Shown here piece by piece: positions 1 to 6,382 of a stretch of 15,280 bases of DNA. The stretch spans positions 3,775 to 19,054 of the forward strand of contig DGXM01000018.1 of assembly GCA_002396325.1 (NCBI GenBank), given 5' to 3'. How positions within the stretch are numbered: the stretch's first letter is position 1; each line of letters begins with the position of its first letter. This DNA comes from Treponema sp. UBA4232. Its GTDB lineage: Bacteria; Spirochaetota; Spirochaetia; Treponematales; Treponemataceae. Below the pieces are notes generated by a model. It searched no databases. It had not been told where the DNA came from and saw only the letters and a program-made list of their open reading frames with translations. Made by a program: the position numbers and the translations under genes.

Positions 1-317
1 CGAACTTTCGTTGCGGCAAAATAGTCTTCCGGCTCGTAATACTCTTCTATGAATTTTATTTTGTTCTGCACGGCTGATGGAAAAGTCTGCACGAATCTTT
101 TTATCGACTCAAGACGCTTTTGATATTCCGAGGCGGGATGAATATTCGGATTGTAAAAATAAACGGTAATGTCAAAATACTGCGCAAGATATTCAATTAC
201 ATAAGTGGAGCACGGGCCGCAGCAGGCATGCAGCAGAAGGGCTGGTTTCTTTCCTTCACCGCAAATTCTTTCAAGGATTGCATCAAGCTGTTTCTGATAA
301 TTTACTTTCTGTTCCAT
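1..317 (-). CDS. queH: Epoxyqueuosine reductase QueH, N-terminal part (cut by window edge)
   Basis: QueH (formerly DUF208) reduces epoxyqueuosine to queuosine in the wobble position of GUN-decoding tRNAs. It is a non-homologous replacement for QueG that uses an iron-sulfur centre. Only the first 105 codons lie in the window. Reading down from ATG at 317, the protein contains LLLHACCGPCSTYVIEYL (about residues 27-44), with the family's Cys-Cys and Cys-x-x-Cys arrangement at C32, C33 and C36. The equally typical segment YFYNPNIHPASEYQKRL follows at about 53-69. The ATG at 322 is out of frame and stops after five codons, so 317 is the start. The upstream coiled-coil gene ends 12 bases before it, so the two are probably co-transcribed. 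The ribosome site is weak. The family call is firm. Whether the gene is intact cannot be seen. Confidence 0.9.
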   Translation of the reverse strand, partial: MEQKVNYQKQLDAILERICGEGKKPALLLHACCGPCSTYVIEYLAQYFDITVYFYNPNIHPASEYQKRLESIKRFVQTFPSAVQNKIKFIEEYYEPEDYFAATKV

Positions 318-329
318 TCCATTTGCCCG

Positions 330-1118
330 TCACTGATTCTGATTTTCATTCACAAGCAGCAGACACTTGTTTGTGATTTCATGCGAAAGATTTTTGGAAC
401 CCCTTTTTTCGCTCGGTGTCGATGAAGGAGAAAACTGAAAGTCAGGGTCAGAGTAATATCTGATTTTCGGATGCCCGCCGCCCTTTTTGTTTTTCACTTC
501 ATAAAAATCCACTTTTTCCAGGGCATTAAGTCTTTTTTCCGTGCTGTCGAGTTTAAAAGCCGCATCTATTTTCATTTCACGTCTGCAGGCTTCTGTATGC
601 TCGAATGAAATATCCCGGTTCGATTCCACAAAATCCTTGAGCACCTGATAACGCCGCAGGCAGCTCTGTTTGTCAAGATTCGCCAAAGTCTGGTTTGCGG
701 TCTTATACAGAAGGGCCGAAAGATATTCGTGAATTTCGTTGGGGAATTTTTCCTTTTCATTGCACGAAAGATTCAGTGTCATTGACCCCTTCTGTGAATT
801 TTCAAAAGAGCTTCTGTAGACTTCAAGCTGCGACTTCAGTGTTTCAAGAGACTTCTCAAGTTCCTTGTTTTTTGCAATCAAGTCCTTCTTTTCTTTTTCA
901 TCGCTGTCGAAGTTGGACACAAAATCCTTCAGATCGTTGTCAGACTTGGCAAGTTTTTCCTTTGTCTTTGAAAGTTCTTCACGCAGTTCAGGAGCGGAAA
1001 AATCAACATTGTCCACGGCATTTCTCATTCTGTAAACCAGGGCACGCGTGAGCAGTGATTTGCAAGAGGAATCTATTTCTGACATATATTTCAACAGTTC
1101 AGCCTTCGCGCCTTCCAT
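330..1118 (-). CDS. Coiled-coil protein of unknown function, upstream partner of queH
   Basis: The 262-residue product matches no family I can name with confidence. Residues 1-40 are helical. Residues about 42-105 are a heptad-like, Lys/Glu-rich stretch that should form a coiled coil. Residues about 120-225 look globular and mostly helical. A short segment near the C terminus (VDFYEV, then HPKIRYYSD) resembles the wing of a winged-helix fold, but that is only an impression. There is no signal peptide or membrane segment, so it should be cytoplasmic. ATG 1118 follows a good GGAG ribosome site 6 bases upstream, with a possible promoter at 1141-1170. It ends 12 bases before queH, which makes a shared transcript likely. 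Nothing in the sequence ties it to queuosine chemistry. Confidence 0.75.
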   Translation of the reverse strand: MEGAKAELLKYMSEIDSSCKSLLTRALVYRMRNAVDNVDFSAPELREELSKTKEKLAKSDNDLKDFVSNFDSDEKEKKDLIAKNKELEKSLETLKSQLEVYRSSFENSQKGSMTLNLSCNEKEKFPNEIHEYLSALLYKTANQTLANLDKQSCLRRYQVLKDFVESNRDISFEHTEACRREMKIDAAFKLDSTEKRLNALEKVDFYEVKNKKGGGHPKIRYYSDPDFQFSPSSTPSEKRGSKNLSHEITNKCLLLVNENQNQ

Positions 1119-1140
1119 TTCAACTCCATATCACGTCTAA

Positions 1141-1170
1141 ATAATACAAGAATTCCCCTGTTCAATTCAA
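1141..1170 (-). promoter_or_regulatory. Putative promoter of the coiled-coil gene and queH
   Basis: On the minus strand TTGAAT (1170-1165) is followed by 18 bases and TATTAT (1146-1141). This would start transcription about 18 bases upstream of ATG 1118 and leave room for the GGAG ribosome site. The match is by eye only. It lies in the 161-base divergent gap shared with the Fur-family gene. Confidence 0.45.
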
Positions 1171-1279
1171 GGGATTTTTCAAGCATATAAAAAAAGATTG
1201 AAGGGGGAAATCAGTTTGTTGAAAGCCGGGGTGTGGCATTTGTTTTTATTTTATGATATACTTGGAGAAAGGTAACAAA

Positions 1280-1702
1280 ATGAAAAGGGAATACCAGACT
1301 AAATTCAAAAAAGAAATGATGGACTTCATTTTGGCACACAGGGACATCCGTTTTTCAGCCGCGGAGATTCACGATTACATGACCGGAAAAGGCGTGATTA
1401 CAAATCTTGTGACTGTGTACCGAAATCTCGACAAACTCACTGCGGCAGGCCAGCTGATTAAATCAAAAAACGCTGCGGACGGTTCGGCATTCTATCAGTA
1501 CGAAGACCCCGATGAAGACTGTGAAAACCACCTTCACCTTCAATGTGAAAAATGCGGCAAAGTGCTTCATGTGGATAAAAGCGTCATGGAATCCTTCAAT
1601 GTATACACAAAAGGCAAACTGGGTTTCCATTTGAATTGCAAAAGCTCGTCTCTCACAGGACTCTGCAGCGAATGTGCAGCCGAAGAATCAAACGGCAACT
1701 GA
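1280..1702 (+). CDS. Fur-family metal- or peroxide-responsive transcriptional regulator
   Basis: The 140-residue protein has the Fur/Zur/PerR plan. An N-terminal winged helix (about residues 8-75) includes the recognition-helix motif TVYRNLDKL (45-53). A C-terminal metal-binding dimer domain contains ENHLHLQCEKCGKVLHVD (82-99). The structural zinc site is visible as C89-x-x-C92 and C129-x-x-C132 (GLCSEC). H84 and H86 fit the regulatory metal site. Which metal or signal it senses cannot be decided from sequence alone. Zur, Fur and PerR are all possible. ATG 1280 is chosen over an ATG at 1253 because GGAGAAAGG lies just upstream at 1264-1272 and because the family normally begins with a short helix leading into the winged helix. 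Two small genes follow on the same strand and may be co-transcribed. No clear Fur, Zur or PerR operator was found nearby. Confidence 0.9.
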   Translation: MKREYQTKFKKEMMDFILAHRDIRFSAAEIHDYMTGKGVITNLVTVYRNLDKLTAAGQLIKSKNAADGSAFYQYEDPDEDCENHLHLQCEKCGKVLHVDKSVMESFNVYTKGKLGFHLNCKSSSLTGLCSECAAEESNGN

Positions 1703-1709
1703 AAATTTC

Positions 1710-1760
1710 AATCTCCTAAACATCTGCACGCTGAATACCGATATTTGGAAAAAGGAGATT
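1710..1760 (+). promoter_or_regulatory. Inverted repeat that could pair with the ribosome site of the next gene
   Basis: AATCTCCT (1710-1717), just after the stop of the Fur-family gene, is the exact reverse complement of AGGAGATT (1753-1760), which contains the Shine-Dalgarno sequence of the 62-residue gene. The intervening loop is 35 bases and the right arm runs into a short T tract. It could sequester the ribosome site or act as a weak terminator. An 8-bp match over this distance could also be chance. Confidence 0.3.
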
Positions 1761-1764
1761 TTTT

Positions 1765-1953
1765 ATGACAGAGTCACAGTTGAATCTTACCATTAAAATG
1801 TTATCGCTTATGCCAGACCAGGCACAGGCAACTCTTTATCCAAACACAGGCGATCAGGAAACAGACCGCGTGCTCCGCATCCAGAAGATTCAGGATTATT
1901 TCACTGAAAACATTTATCCTATTCTCTTCGACGGAAGAAAGCAGGGAAAGTAA
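1765..1953 (+). CDS. Small protein of unknown function (62 residues)
   Basis: I do not recognise a family. It is a short, hydrophilic, probably helical protein without signal peptide, membrane segment or cysteines. It is supported as a gene by a strong ribosome site (AAGGAG at 1752-1757, 7 bases before the ATG) and by its position. It lies between the Fur-family gene and the YkgJ-type gene, with only five bases between its stop and the next ATG. That spacing suggests translational coupling with the cysteine-cluster protein. No function is inferred. Confidence 0.65.
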   Translation: MTESQLNLTIKMLSLMPDQAQATLYPNTGDQETDRVLRIQKIQDYFTENIYPILFDGRKQGK

Positions 1954-1958
1954 TTTAA

Positions 1959-2423
1959 ATGGCGGCATTTTACACGGAAGGATTGTGCTTTGAATGTCAA
2001 AGATGTTCATCCTGTTGCGGAAAAGTGCCCAGATTCGTTTATCTCTCAAAAAGGGATTTGCTTACCCTCAGCAGATTTTACTCAATTCATCCCGTGCATT
2101 TTGTCATGCATTACTGTAGATGGGCGGATTATTACCACGGGACTACGGTTCTTGCCTTGAAAGAAAAATCCAATCACGACTGCATTCTCTGGAACAACGG
2201 CTGTGAGGCCTATCCTGCCAGACCGCTTCAATGCTCCACTTATCCTTTCTGGACATGGATGCTGAAAGACAGGGAAACCTGGGATGACTGCGCAAAAGAC
2301 TGCCCCGGCATGAACAGGGGAAAATGGTGGTCCCCGGGAAAAATTGCGGAACTGAGTCACAGATTCAGCGAAAACATTCCACTGCAAAAAGAGGATTTCA
2401 GCAAAATGTTCCCAGGCTGCTGA
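1959..2423 (+). CDS. YkgJ-family cysteine-cluster protein
   Basis: The 154-residue protein carries the YkgJ / CxxCxxCC zinc- or iron-chelating domain (PF03692 type). The N-terminal cluster is C10, C13, C16, C19 and C20 (CFECQRCSSCC). The second half of the motif, CEAYPARPLQCSTYPFW, matches the family pattern of Cys-x-x-Tyr ... Arg-Pro ... Cys ... Pro-Phe. A further C-x-x-x-C pair (CAKDC) follows. These domains are thought to bind a metal or Fe-S centre, but their biochemical role is mostly unknown. Placement after a Fur-family regulator fits a metal link but does not prove one. The start has GGGAAAG about 8 bases upstream, overlapping the stop of the small upstream gene. It converges on nnr with a 17-base gap and no obvious terminator. 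Confidence 0.88.
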   Translation: MAAFYTEGLCFECQRCSSCCGKVPRFVYLSKRDLLTLSRFYSIHPVHFVMHYCRWADYYHGTTVLALKEKSNHDCILWNNGCEAYPARPLQCSTYPFWTWMLKDRETWDDCAKDCPGMNRGKWWSPGKIAELSHRFSENIPLQKEDFSKMFPGC

Positions 2424-2440
2424 GATTTTCCCCGAAAAGA

Positions 2441-3949
2441 CTACAGGGCTTTGATCAGCGAAAACGGAGTCAGGCTGTAGTCGGGAGAGATTTTTCTTGA
2501 CGCAAACGCATGGGCCAAAGACGCGTTTTTAGCCGCTTCAAGAGGACTGTATCCCTGCGCCAAAAGAGAAACCGCAAGTCCTGCAAGAACGTCACCGCTT
2601 CCGGCCTTTGAAAGGGCGCTGCATCCCCACGGATTGCAGAAGATTTCAATTCTCCCGCCGTAATTTCCCGCAATCAGCACGGAGGCACCTTTTAAAATCA
2701 CAGACACATTCGGAAACTCTTCACAGAATTTTTTCAAAAGGGAAATTCTTTTTTCCACCACGGACTTCACGCTGTATTTTCCGAAACCGCAGATTTCAAG
2801 AAGAGACGCAAATTCCTTCGGATGAGGAGTGAGCACAGTGGGAGACTTTTTGGAGCATCTTTCCTCAAGCACAGCCCGCAATGAAGGTTCGTGGAACACA
2901 TCGGCATCCATCACAACGGGAACGGACGGGTTTTCCGAAATCCAGTCAAAGCACTTTTTCATCCTTTCACCTGAGCCGAGTCCCATGCCAAAGCCCAGCG
3001 CAGAAACAACCGCCGGAAATTCACTGCCACACATTATCTCGTAAGGCACAAAACCGGAAGATGGAAAACCGTCTTCATTCAGAGAGAGTTTTGCACCGGA
3101 AGAAAGACGGCCCGAAAAATCAACAAGAGTGACAAGTCCCGCTCCGAAACGAAGGGATGCAGAGGACGCTATCACGGAAGCACCCGGCTTTTCCCCTGCG
3201 ACAAGACAGACGTGGCCGAACGAACCTTTGTGAACATTCTGTTTTTCACGCAGCGGAGGGACAAAATCCTCCTTTTCCAAAAGAAGAATATTTTCGGCCT
3301 GCTCCATGGAATTTTCAAACAATCCGCGGGACACTCCCAAATCAGCATCCGTAATTTCACCGGTGAAATCCTTCGCACAGTCGGAAAAAAGCGACACTTT
3401 CAAGGCACCCATCGCAACTGTGGTGCGGGCGGAAAAGACGACTCCACCGGCGTTCCCAAGAGAGTCCAATCCCGACGGAACATCGCAGGCAACACGGAAA
3501 GCATTCAGGCCGTTTACTTCCGACACAGCCTCTGCAATTTCTTCGGGGAGACTTCCGTGGAACCCCGCACCGAAGACGGCATCGACCACCGCATAAATTT
3601 CGGAGCTGTTTTTTTCTATGAATTGATGCAGACTGTCAAGCCTAAGGATTTTCACACCGCAGCTTGCGGCACGTTTTTTCTGCAGGACACAAAGCTCCGA
3701 TTTTGCAGGCGCACATTCGACGCAGACGACTTCCGCAAACTTCATATAAACGCGTCTGGCAAGGGCATATCCGTCGGCTCCGTTGTTACCGCCGCCACAG
3801 AGTACAAGCAGTTTTCCGCGCCTGTCGATTTTGCTCAAGGATTCTTCCAGACGGGCGGCGGCATTTTCCATCATCAGCTCTTCGGAAAGTCCGTATTTTT
3901 CACGCACGGCGGCATCAAGTCTTCTTGTGTCAAAAAATAATTTCCGCAT
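2441..3949 (-). CDS. nnr: Bifunctional NAD(P)H-hydrate repair enzyme (epimerase plus ADP-dependent dehydratase)
   Basis: Nnr repairs NADHX and NADPHX, the hydrated damage products of NAD(P)H. The N-terminal YjeF_N half (about residues 1-210) epimerises the R and S forms. It shows CGGGNNGADGYALARR (about 51-66) and the catalytic-Asp segment VVDAVFGAG (about 121-129). The C-terminal YjeF_C half (about 230-502) is the ADP-dependent dehydratase. It shows KGSFGHVCLVAG, then TPHPKEF (about 374-380), ILKGASVLI, and AGSGDVLAGLA (about 449-459) with the catalytic Asp. The length of about 500 is normal for the fused form. ATG 3949 is preferred over ATG 3958 because a promoter with a -10 box at 3962-3957 overlaps the upstream ATG, so transcription should begin close to 3949. 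Neither ATG has a Shine-Dalgarno sequence. Confidence 0.93.
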   Translation of the reverse strand: MRKLFFDTRRLDAAVREKYGLSEELMMENAAARLEESLSKIDRRGKLLVLCGGGNNGADGYALARRVYMKFAEVVCVECAPAKSELCVLQKKRAASCGVKILRLDSLHQFIEKNSSEIYAVVDAVFGAGFHGSLPEEIAEAVSEVNGLNAFRVACDVPSGLDSLGNAGGVVFSARTTVAMGALKVSLFSDCAKDFTGEITDADLGVSRGLFENSMEQAENILLLEKEDFVPPLREKQNVHKGSFGHVCLVAGEKPGASVIASSASLRFGAGLVTLVDFSGRLSSGAKLSLNEDGFPSSGFVPYEIMCGSEFPAVVSALGFGMGLGSGERMKKCFDWISENPSVPVVMDADVFHEPSLRAVLEERCSKKSPTVLTPHPKEFASLLEICGFGKYSVKSVVEKRISLLKKFCEEFPNVSVILKGASVLIAGNYGGRIEIFCNPWGCSALSKAGSGDVLAGLAVSLLAQGYSPLEAAKNASLAHAFASRKISPDYSLTPFSLIKAL

Positions 3950-3956
3950 ATCAGTC

Positions 3957-3985
3957 ATTATAATTGTATTTTTTGCGAATGTGAA
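3957..3985 (-). promoter_or_regulatory. Promoter of nnr, predicted to give a leaderless mRNA
   Basis: On the minus strand TTCACA (3985-3980), a 17-base spacer and a consensus TATAAT (3962-3957) are followed by seven bases (GACTGAT) and ATG 3949. A start about 7 bases after the -10 box would fall at or next to the A of the ATG. There is no purine-rich ribosome site. The boxes are interleaved with those of a possible plus-strand promoter. Confidence 0.65.
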
Positions 3986-3992
3986 GTATCAT
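3964..3992 (+). promoter_or_regulatory. Possible promoter of the DUF4230-like gene
   Basis: TTGTAT (3964-3969), 17 bases, then TATCAT (3987-3992) on the plus strand. Initiation would fall near 3999, close to the GAAGGGG ribosome site (3997-4003), leaving a very short leader before ATG 4009. Its elements interleave with the opposing nnr promoter, so the two could not be bound at once. Confidence 0.35.
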
Positions 3993-4008
3993 TTACGAAG
4001 GGGAAAAA

Positions 4009-4995
4009 ATGGAACGAAAAAAAACGGGTATATTGAAACGCATCTCAAAAGTGATTTTCTCGCCGATAAAAAACACGTTTACGCGCTTAATGCTTTCGTT
4101 GATTTTGATTTTCCTGCTGGTGGGATCGATTCTCTTCACTCTCAATTTCTTTTCGCACAGTCCGATTGAACGGCTCGGCATATTGTTCTCATCAATCCTC
4201 TGCTCGCTGACAACGGCCTTTCTCACTCTGTTGTGGAGGCCTGTTTTCCGTGAACTTTTGAGGGAGGACGAAAGTGAAAAGGACCTGCAGATCAACGAGC
4301 TGAAAAAACAACTGGACCGGGCATATTTTGCACGTTCTGAAGAGCAGAGCAAAAACGAGGAACTGGAAAATCAGCTTCACCTGCTCACGAACACAACAAT
4401 GAATTCCTCCACCTCAACGGAATTCATCGGCTACACGAAGGATTATTCATACGAATTTTCCCTGCCCGAAAAAAAGACGGTCGGAACACCCCGGACAAAA
4501 ATGTTCGGAAGGACAAGCACGGGCAAAGAAATCCTCTATGTGCTCAAAGGCAGAATCTCGTATGAGCTTGGAATAGACTTCAGAAAAATAAGATGTGTGC
4601 AGACGAAAAACACCGTCACAATCTACGGAATGAATCCTGAACTCAAGAGCAGTCCGAAAATCGAATGGGCAAAAACCGGCATTCAGGAAATCAGGAATGT
4701 GAAGAAAGACAAAAACGGCAGAATCAAGGAAACCGAAGTCGATTACAGCGCGGAAGGTTACAATCTGCTGAACGAGGCCGTTGAAAAAGACAAGGAAGAC
4801 TACCGGAAAAATTTTATGATGGAAACAGATTTTGAGGAGTCCAAAAACGAAATGCTCGTGCCGATCACTGAATTTTTCGAATCAAAATTCAAAAGCCACG
4901 GATTTGCGGTTGAATTTGAAAAATCCATGAACACGCCGCAGGAGGGCATTCCGCTCAAGGACTTCATTTTCAAAGAAAAACCCGCACTTCCTTGA
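4009..4995 (+). CDS. Two-pass membrane protein with a coiled coil and DUF4230-like domain
   Basis: The 328-residue protein starts with a basic cytoplasmic end (MERKKTGILKR). Two hydrophobic segments follow at about residues 26-49 and 55-77. A charged coiled coil covers about 82-128 (DLQINELKKQLDRAYFARSE and onward). The C-terminal region (about 150-315) resembles DUF4230. It has the pattern of a GRISYELGIDFRKIRCV strand pair, a short beta segment with an NPEL turn, and a long helix ending in FESKFKSHGFAVEFE, which is similar to the end of DUF4230 domains. That assignment is from pattern memory and is moderate. The function of DUF4230 is unknown. The ribosome site GAAGGGG lies about five bases before the ATG. 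The promoter of the downstream ABC gene overlaps this gene's stop codon, so the two need not share a transcript. Confidence 0.75.
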   Translation: MERKKTGILKRISKVIFSPIKNTFTRLMLSLILIFLLVGSILFTLNFFSHSPIERLGILFSSILCSLTTAFLTLLWRPVFRELLREDESEKDLQINELKKQLDRAYFARSEEQSKNEELENQLHLLTNTTMNSSTSTEFIGYTKDYSYEFSLPEKKTVGTPRTKMFGRTSTGKEILYVLKGRISYELGIDFRKIRCVQTKNTVTIYGMNPELKSSPKIEWAKTGIQEIRNVKKDKNGRIKETEVDYSAEGYNLLNEAVEKDKEDYRKNFMMETDFEESKNEMLVPITEFFESKFKSHGFAVEFEKSMNTPQEGIPLKDFIFKEKPALP

Positions 4996-5020
4996 AAAAC
5001 AGAGGCAAATCGTATATTAT
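4992..5020 (+). promoter_or_regulatory. Promoter of the ABC ATPase gene, predicted leaderless
   Basis: TTGAAA (4992-4997, overlapping the stop codon of the upstream gene), 17 bases, TATTAT (5015-5020), then six bases (TGAGCC) and ATG 5027. There is no Shine-Dalgarno sequence. The expected start point coincides with the ATG. Confidence 0.6.
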
Positions 5021-5026
5021 TGAGCC

Positions 5027-5887
5027 ATGAAATCCATTTCATTTAACGACGTTTCTTTTGCTTATCCCGCTGTTGAGGGAGATTTGGACTCAGACGGAAA
5101 GCCTGTGATTCCCAGAGCGGTGTTTGACCATTTTACGGGAGAAATTCCGGCAGGATTCACAAGCTTGATTGGACCGAACGGTTCCGGAAAATCAACATTT
5201 ATGATGCTTGCCAGCGGACGCCTTGTGCCGCAGAACGGAAAAGTGCTTCTTTTCGGACAGGACGTGGCTTCTCTTGACGGTGAGAGGAAAAATCTTCTTG
5301 CCTCGGTGATTTATCAGAACATGGAATTCGAAAGCAGGGACAAGGTGTCGCAGCTTTTGTCTTTTGTTTATGCTGACGGTGCATTGAAGGCCAACGCAAA
5401 GGGCATACGCACGGATGTCGACCTGCTCACAGAAGTGATTGATGTGTTTGAGCTTGAAAAGGTGATGAACCACGGACTTACGGAGTTGAGCAAGGGCGAG
5501 ATTCAGAGGGTGCTGCTCGCATTCAGTCTGCTTTACGGAAGTGCCTCGGTTTTTATGGATGAACCGCTTTTCGCAATGGAAGACAGGCAGAAAAAATCAG
5601 CATTGGAATATCTTGGTGAATTTGCAGAGAAGACAGGAACCACGATTTTCATTTCGATGCACGAACTCGATCTTACCCGGCGCTATGTGCCTAATGTGCT
5701 GCTGTTTTATCCTAACCGCGACATGGACTACGGAACTCCTGAGGAAGTGATGACGGACGAGGCTCTGGAAAAAGCATACGGTGTGCCTGTCGCAATGCTG
5801 AAAAAAGCCGAGGATTTGAAGATCGAAGAACTTTCACAGACAAGCGATGCCATTCTCCAGATGCAGAGGACTGTTCAGAAAGACTGA
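5027..5887 (+). CDS. ABC transporter ATP-binding protein (lone ATPase, Fe/B12-importer-like)
   Basis: The 286-residue protein has all motifs of an active ABC ATPase: Walker A GPNGSGKST (49-57), Q-loop Q97, signature LSKGE (154-158), Walker B SVFMDEP (174-180) and H-loop H212. The signature is LSKGE rather than LSGGQ, a tolerated variant. The segment after the H-loop (GTPEEVMTDEALEKAYGVPV) resembles the regions following the nucleotide domain in FepC/BtuD/ZnuC-type import ATPases. Substrate therefore cannot be named, but an iron, cobalamin or metal importer is plausible. No permease or binding protein is adjacent. The upstream membrane protein does not look like an ABC permease. A promoter directly abuts the ATG, and the gene ends convergently 6 bases from the minus-strand operon. 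Confidence 0.88.
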   Translation: MKSISFNDVSFAYPAVEGDLDSDGKPVIPRAVFDHFTGEIPAGFTSLIGPNGSGKSTFMMLASGRLVPQNGKVLLFGQDVASLDGERKNLLASVIYQNMEFESRDKVSQLLSFVYADGALKANAKGIRTDVDLLTEVIDVFELEKVMNHGLTELSKGEIQRVLLAFSLLYGSASVFMDEPLFAMEDRQKKSALEYLGEFAEKTGTTIFISMHELDLTRRYVPNVLLFYPNRDMDYGTPEEVMTDEALEKAYGVPVAMLKKAEDLKIEELSQTSDAILQMQRTVQKD

Positions 5888-5895
5888 CGGTCTTT
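5879..5895. terminator. Small hairpin between convergent genes
   Basis: AAAGAC (5879-5884), loop TGACG, GTCTTT (5890-5895). The stem spans the stop codons of both convergent genes. The A and T ends make it readable as a weak bidirectional terminator, but the T tract is only three bases. Confidence 0.3.
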
Positions 5896-6373
5896 ACTGC
5901 TGTTCGCTGTATTCGAATACGAGGAAATTCGAACCGTAAAACACTCCGCGGATAAAGAGTTTTTTTCCTTTAAGTGCGGCCAAATCTTCCATGCGGGATT
6001 CTTCCACCTGCAGTGCGTAGTTTTTGCCGCCGTCAACTTTCAGCGTGAAAGTCCTTTTTCCCTTGCTGCCCTTCACTTTGAGCGTTCCTGTCAAATCAGC
6101 GGTTTCAGCGGCAACGACAGGTTTCATTTCACCAACAAGGCCGCTGTCTATGGAAACACCGGGTGGCAGTTCAGAAGCGCCTTTTCCACCGCCTTCGCCC
6201 CAGGCCGCCGGAGGACGGTCTCCAACTATACGAAGCATGTTTGCGTCATTCTCCTCGATTATCACGCTTTCATCGGCAGTTTTGTCTTTATTTCCGCCCG
6301 CGGAAAGAGGCATTGCGGAAGATGCCAGCATAAATCCAATGGCCGCCGCGAATATTTTCCTTGTATTTCTCAT
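5894..6373 (-). CDS. Small secreted protein with predicted beta (OB-like) domain
   Basis: The 159-residue protein starts with a standard signal peptide: MRNTRK, a hydrophobic stretch to about residue 20, and a likely type I cleavage after about residue 25 (PLSA-GG). There is no lipobox Cys, so it should be free in the periplasm or exported. A disordered Gly/Pro/Glu-rich linker (about 28-85) precedes a compact beta-rich domain (about 88-159) containing LTGTLKVKG, TFTLKVDGGKNYAL and LKGKKLFIRGVFYG. This resembles small OB-fold proteins, but I cannot name a family. It is the last gene of the minus-strand operon. The stop of the aminopeptidase gene overlaps its ribosome site (AGGAGA), nine bases before the ATG, which favours translational coupling. 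Confidence 0.75.
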   Translation of the reverse strand: MRNTRKIFAAAIGFMLASSAMPLSAGGNKDKTADESVIIEENDANMLRIVGDRPPAAWGEGGGKGASELPPGVSIDSGLVGEMKPVVAAETADLTGTLKVKGSKGKRTFTLKVDGGKNYALQVEESRMEDLAALKGKKLFIRGVFYGSNFLVFEYSEQQ

Positions 6374-6382
6374 GATTTTCTC

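Noticed and set aside
120..425. Plus-strand frame of 101 codons
   Set aside because: It is antisense to queH, has no ribosome site, and the minus-strand reading has a clear family signature.
1253..1279. Nine-residue longer start for the Fur-family regulator
   Set aside because: The ATG at 1253 overlaps an AT-rich, -10-like sequence and has no ribosome site, while ATG 1280 has GGAGAAAGG upstream.
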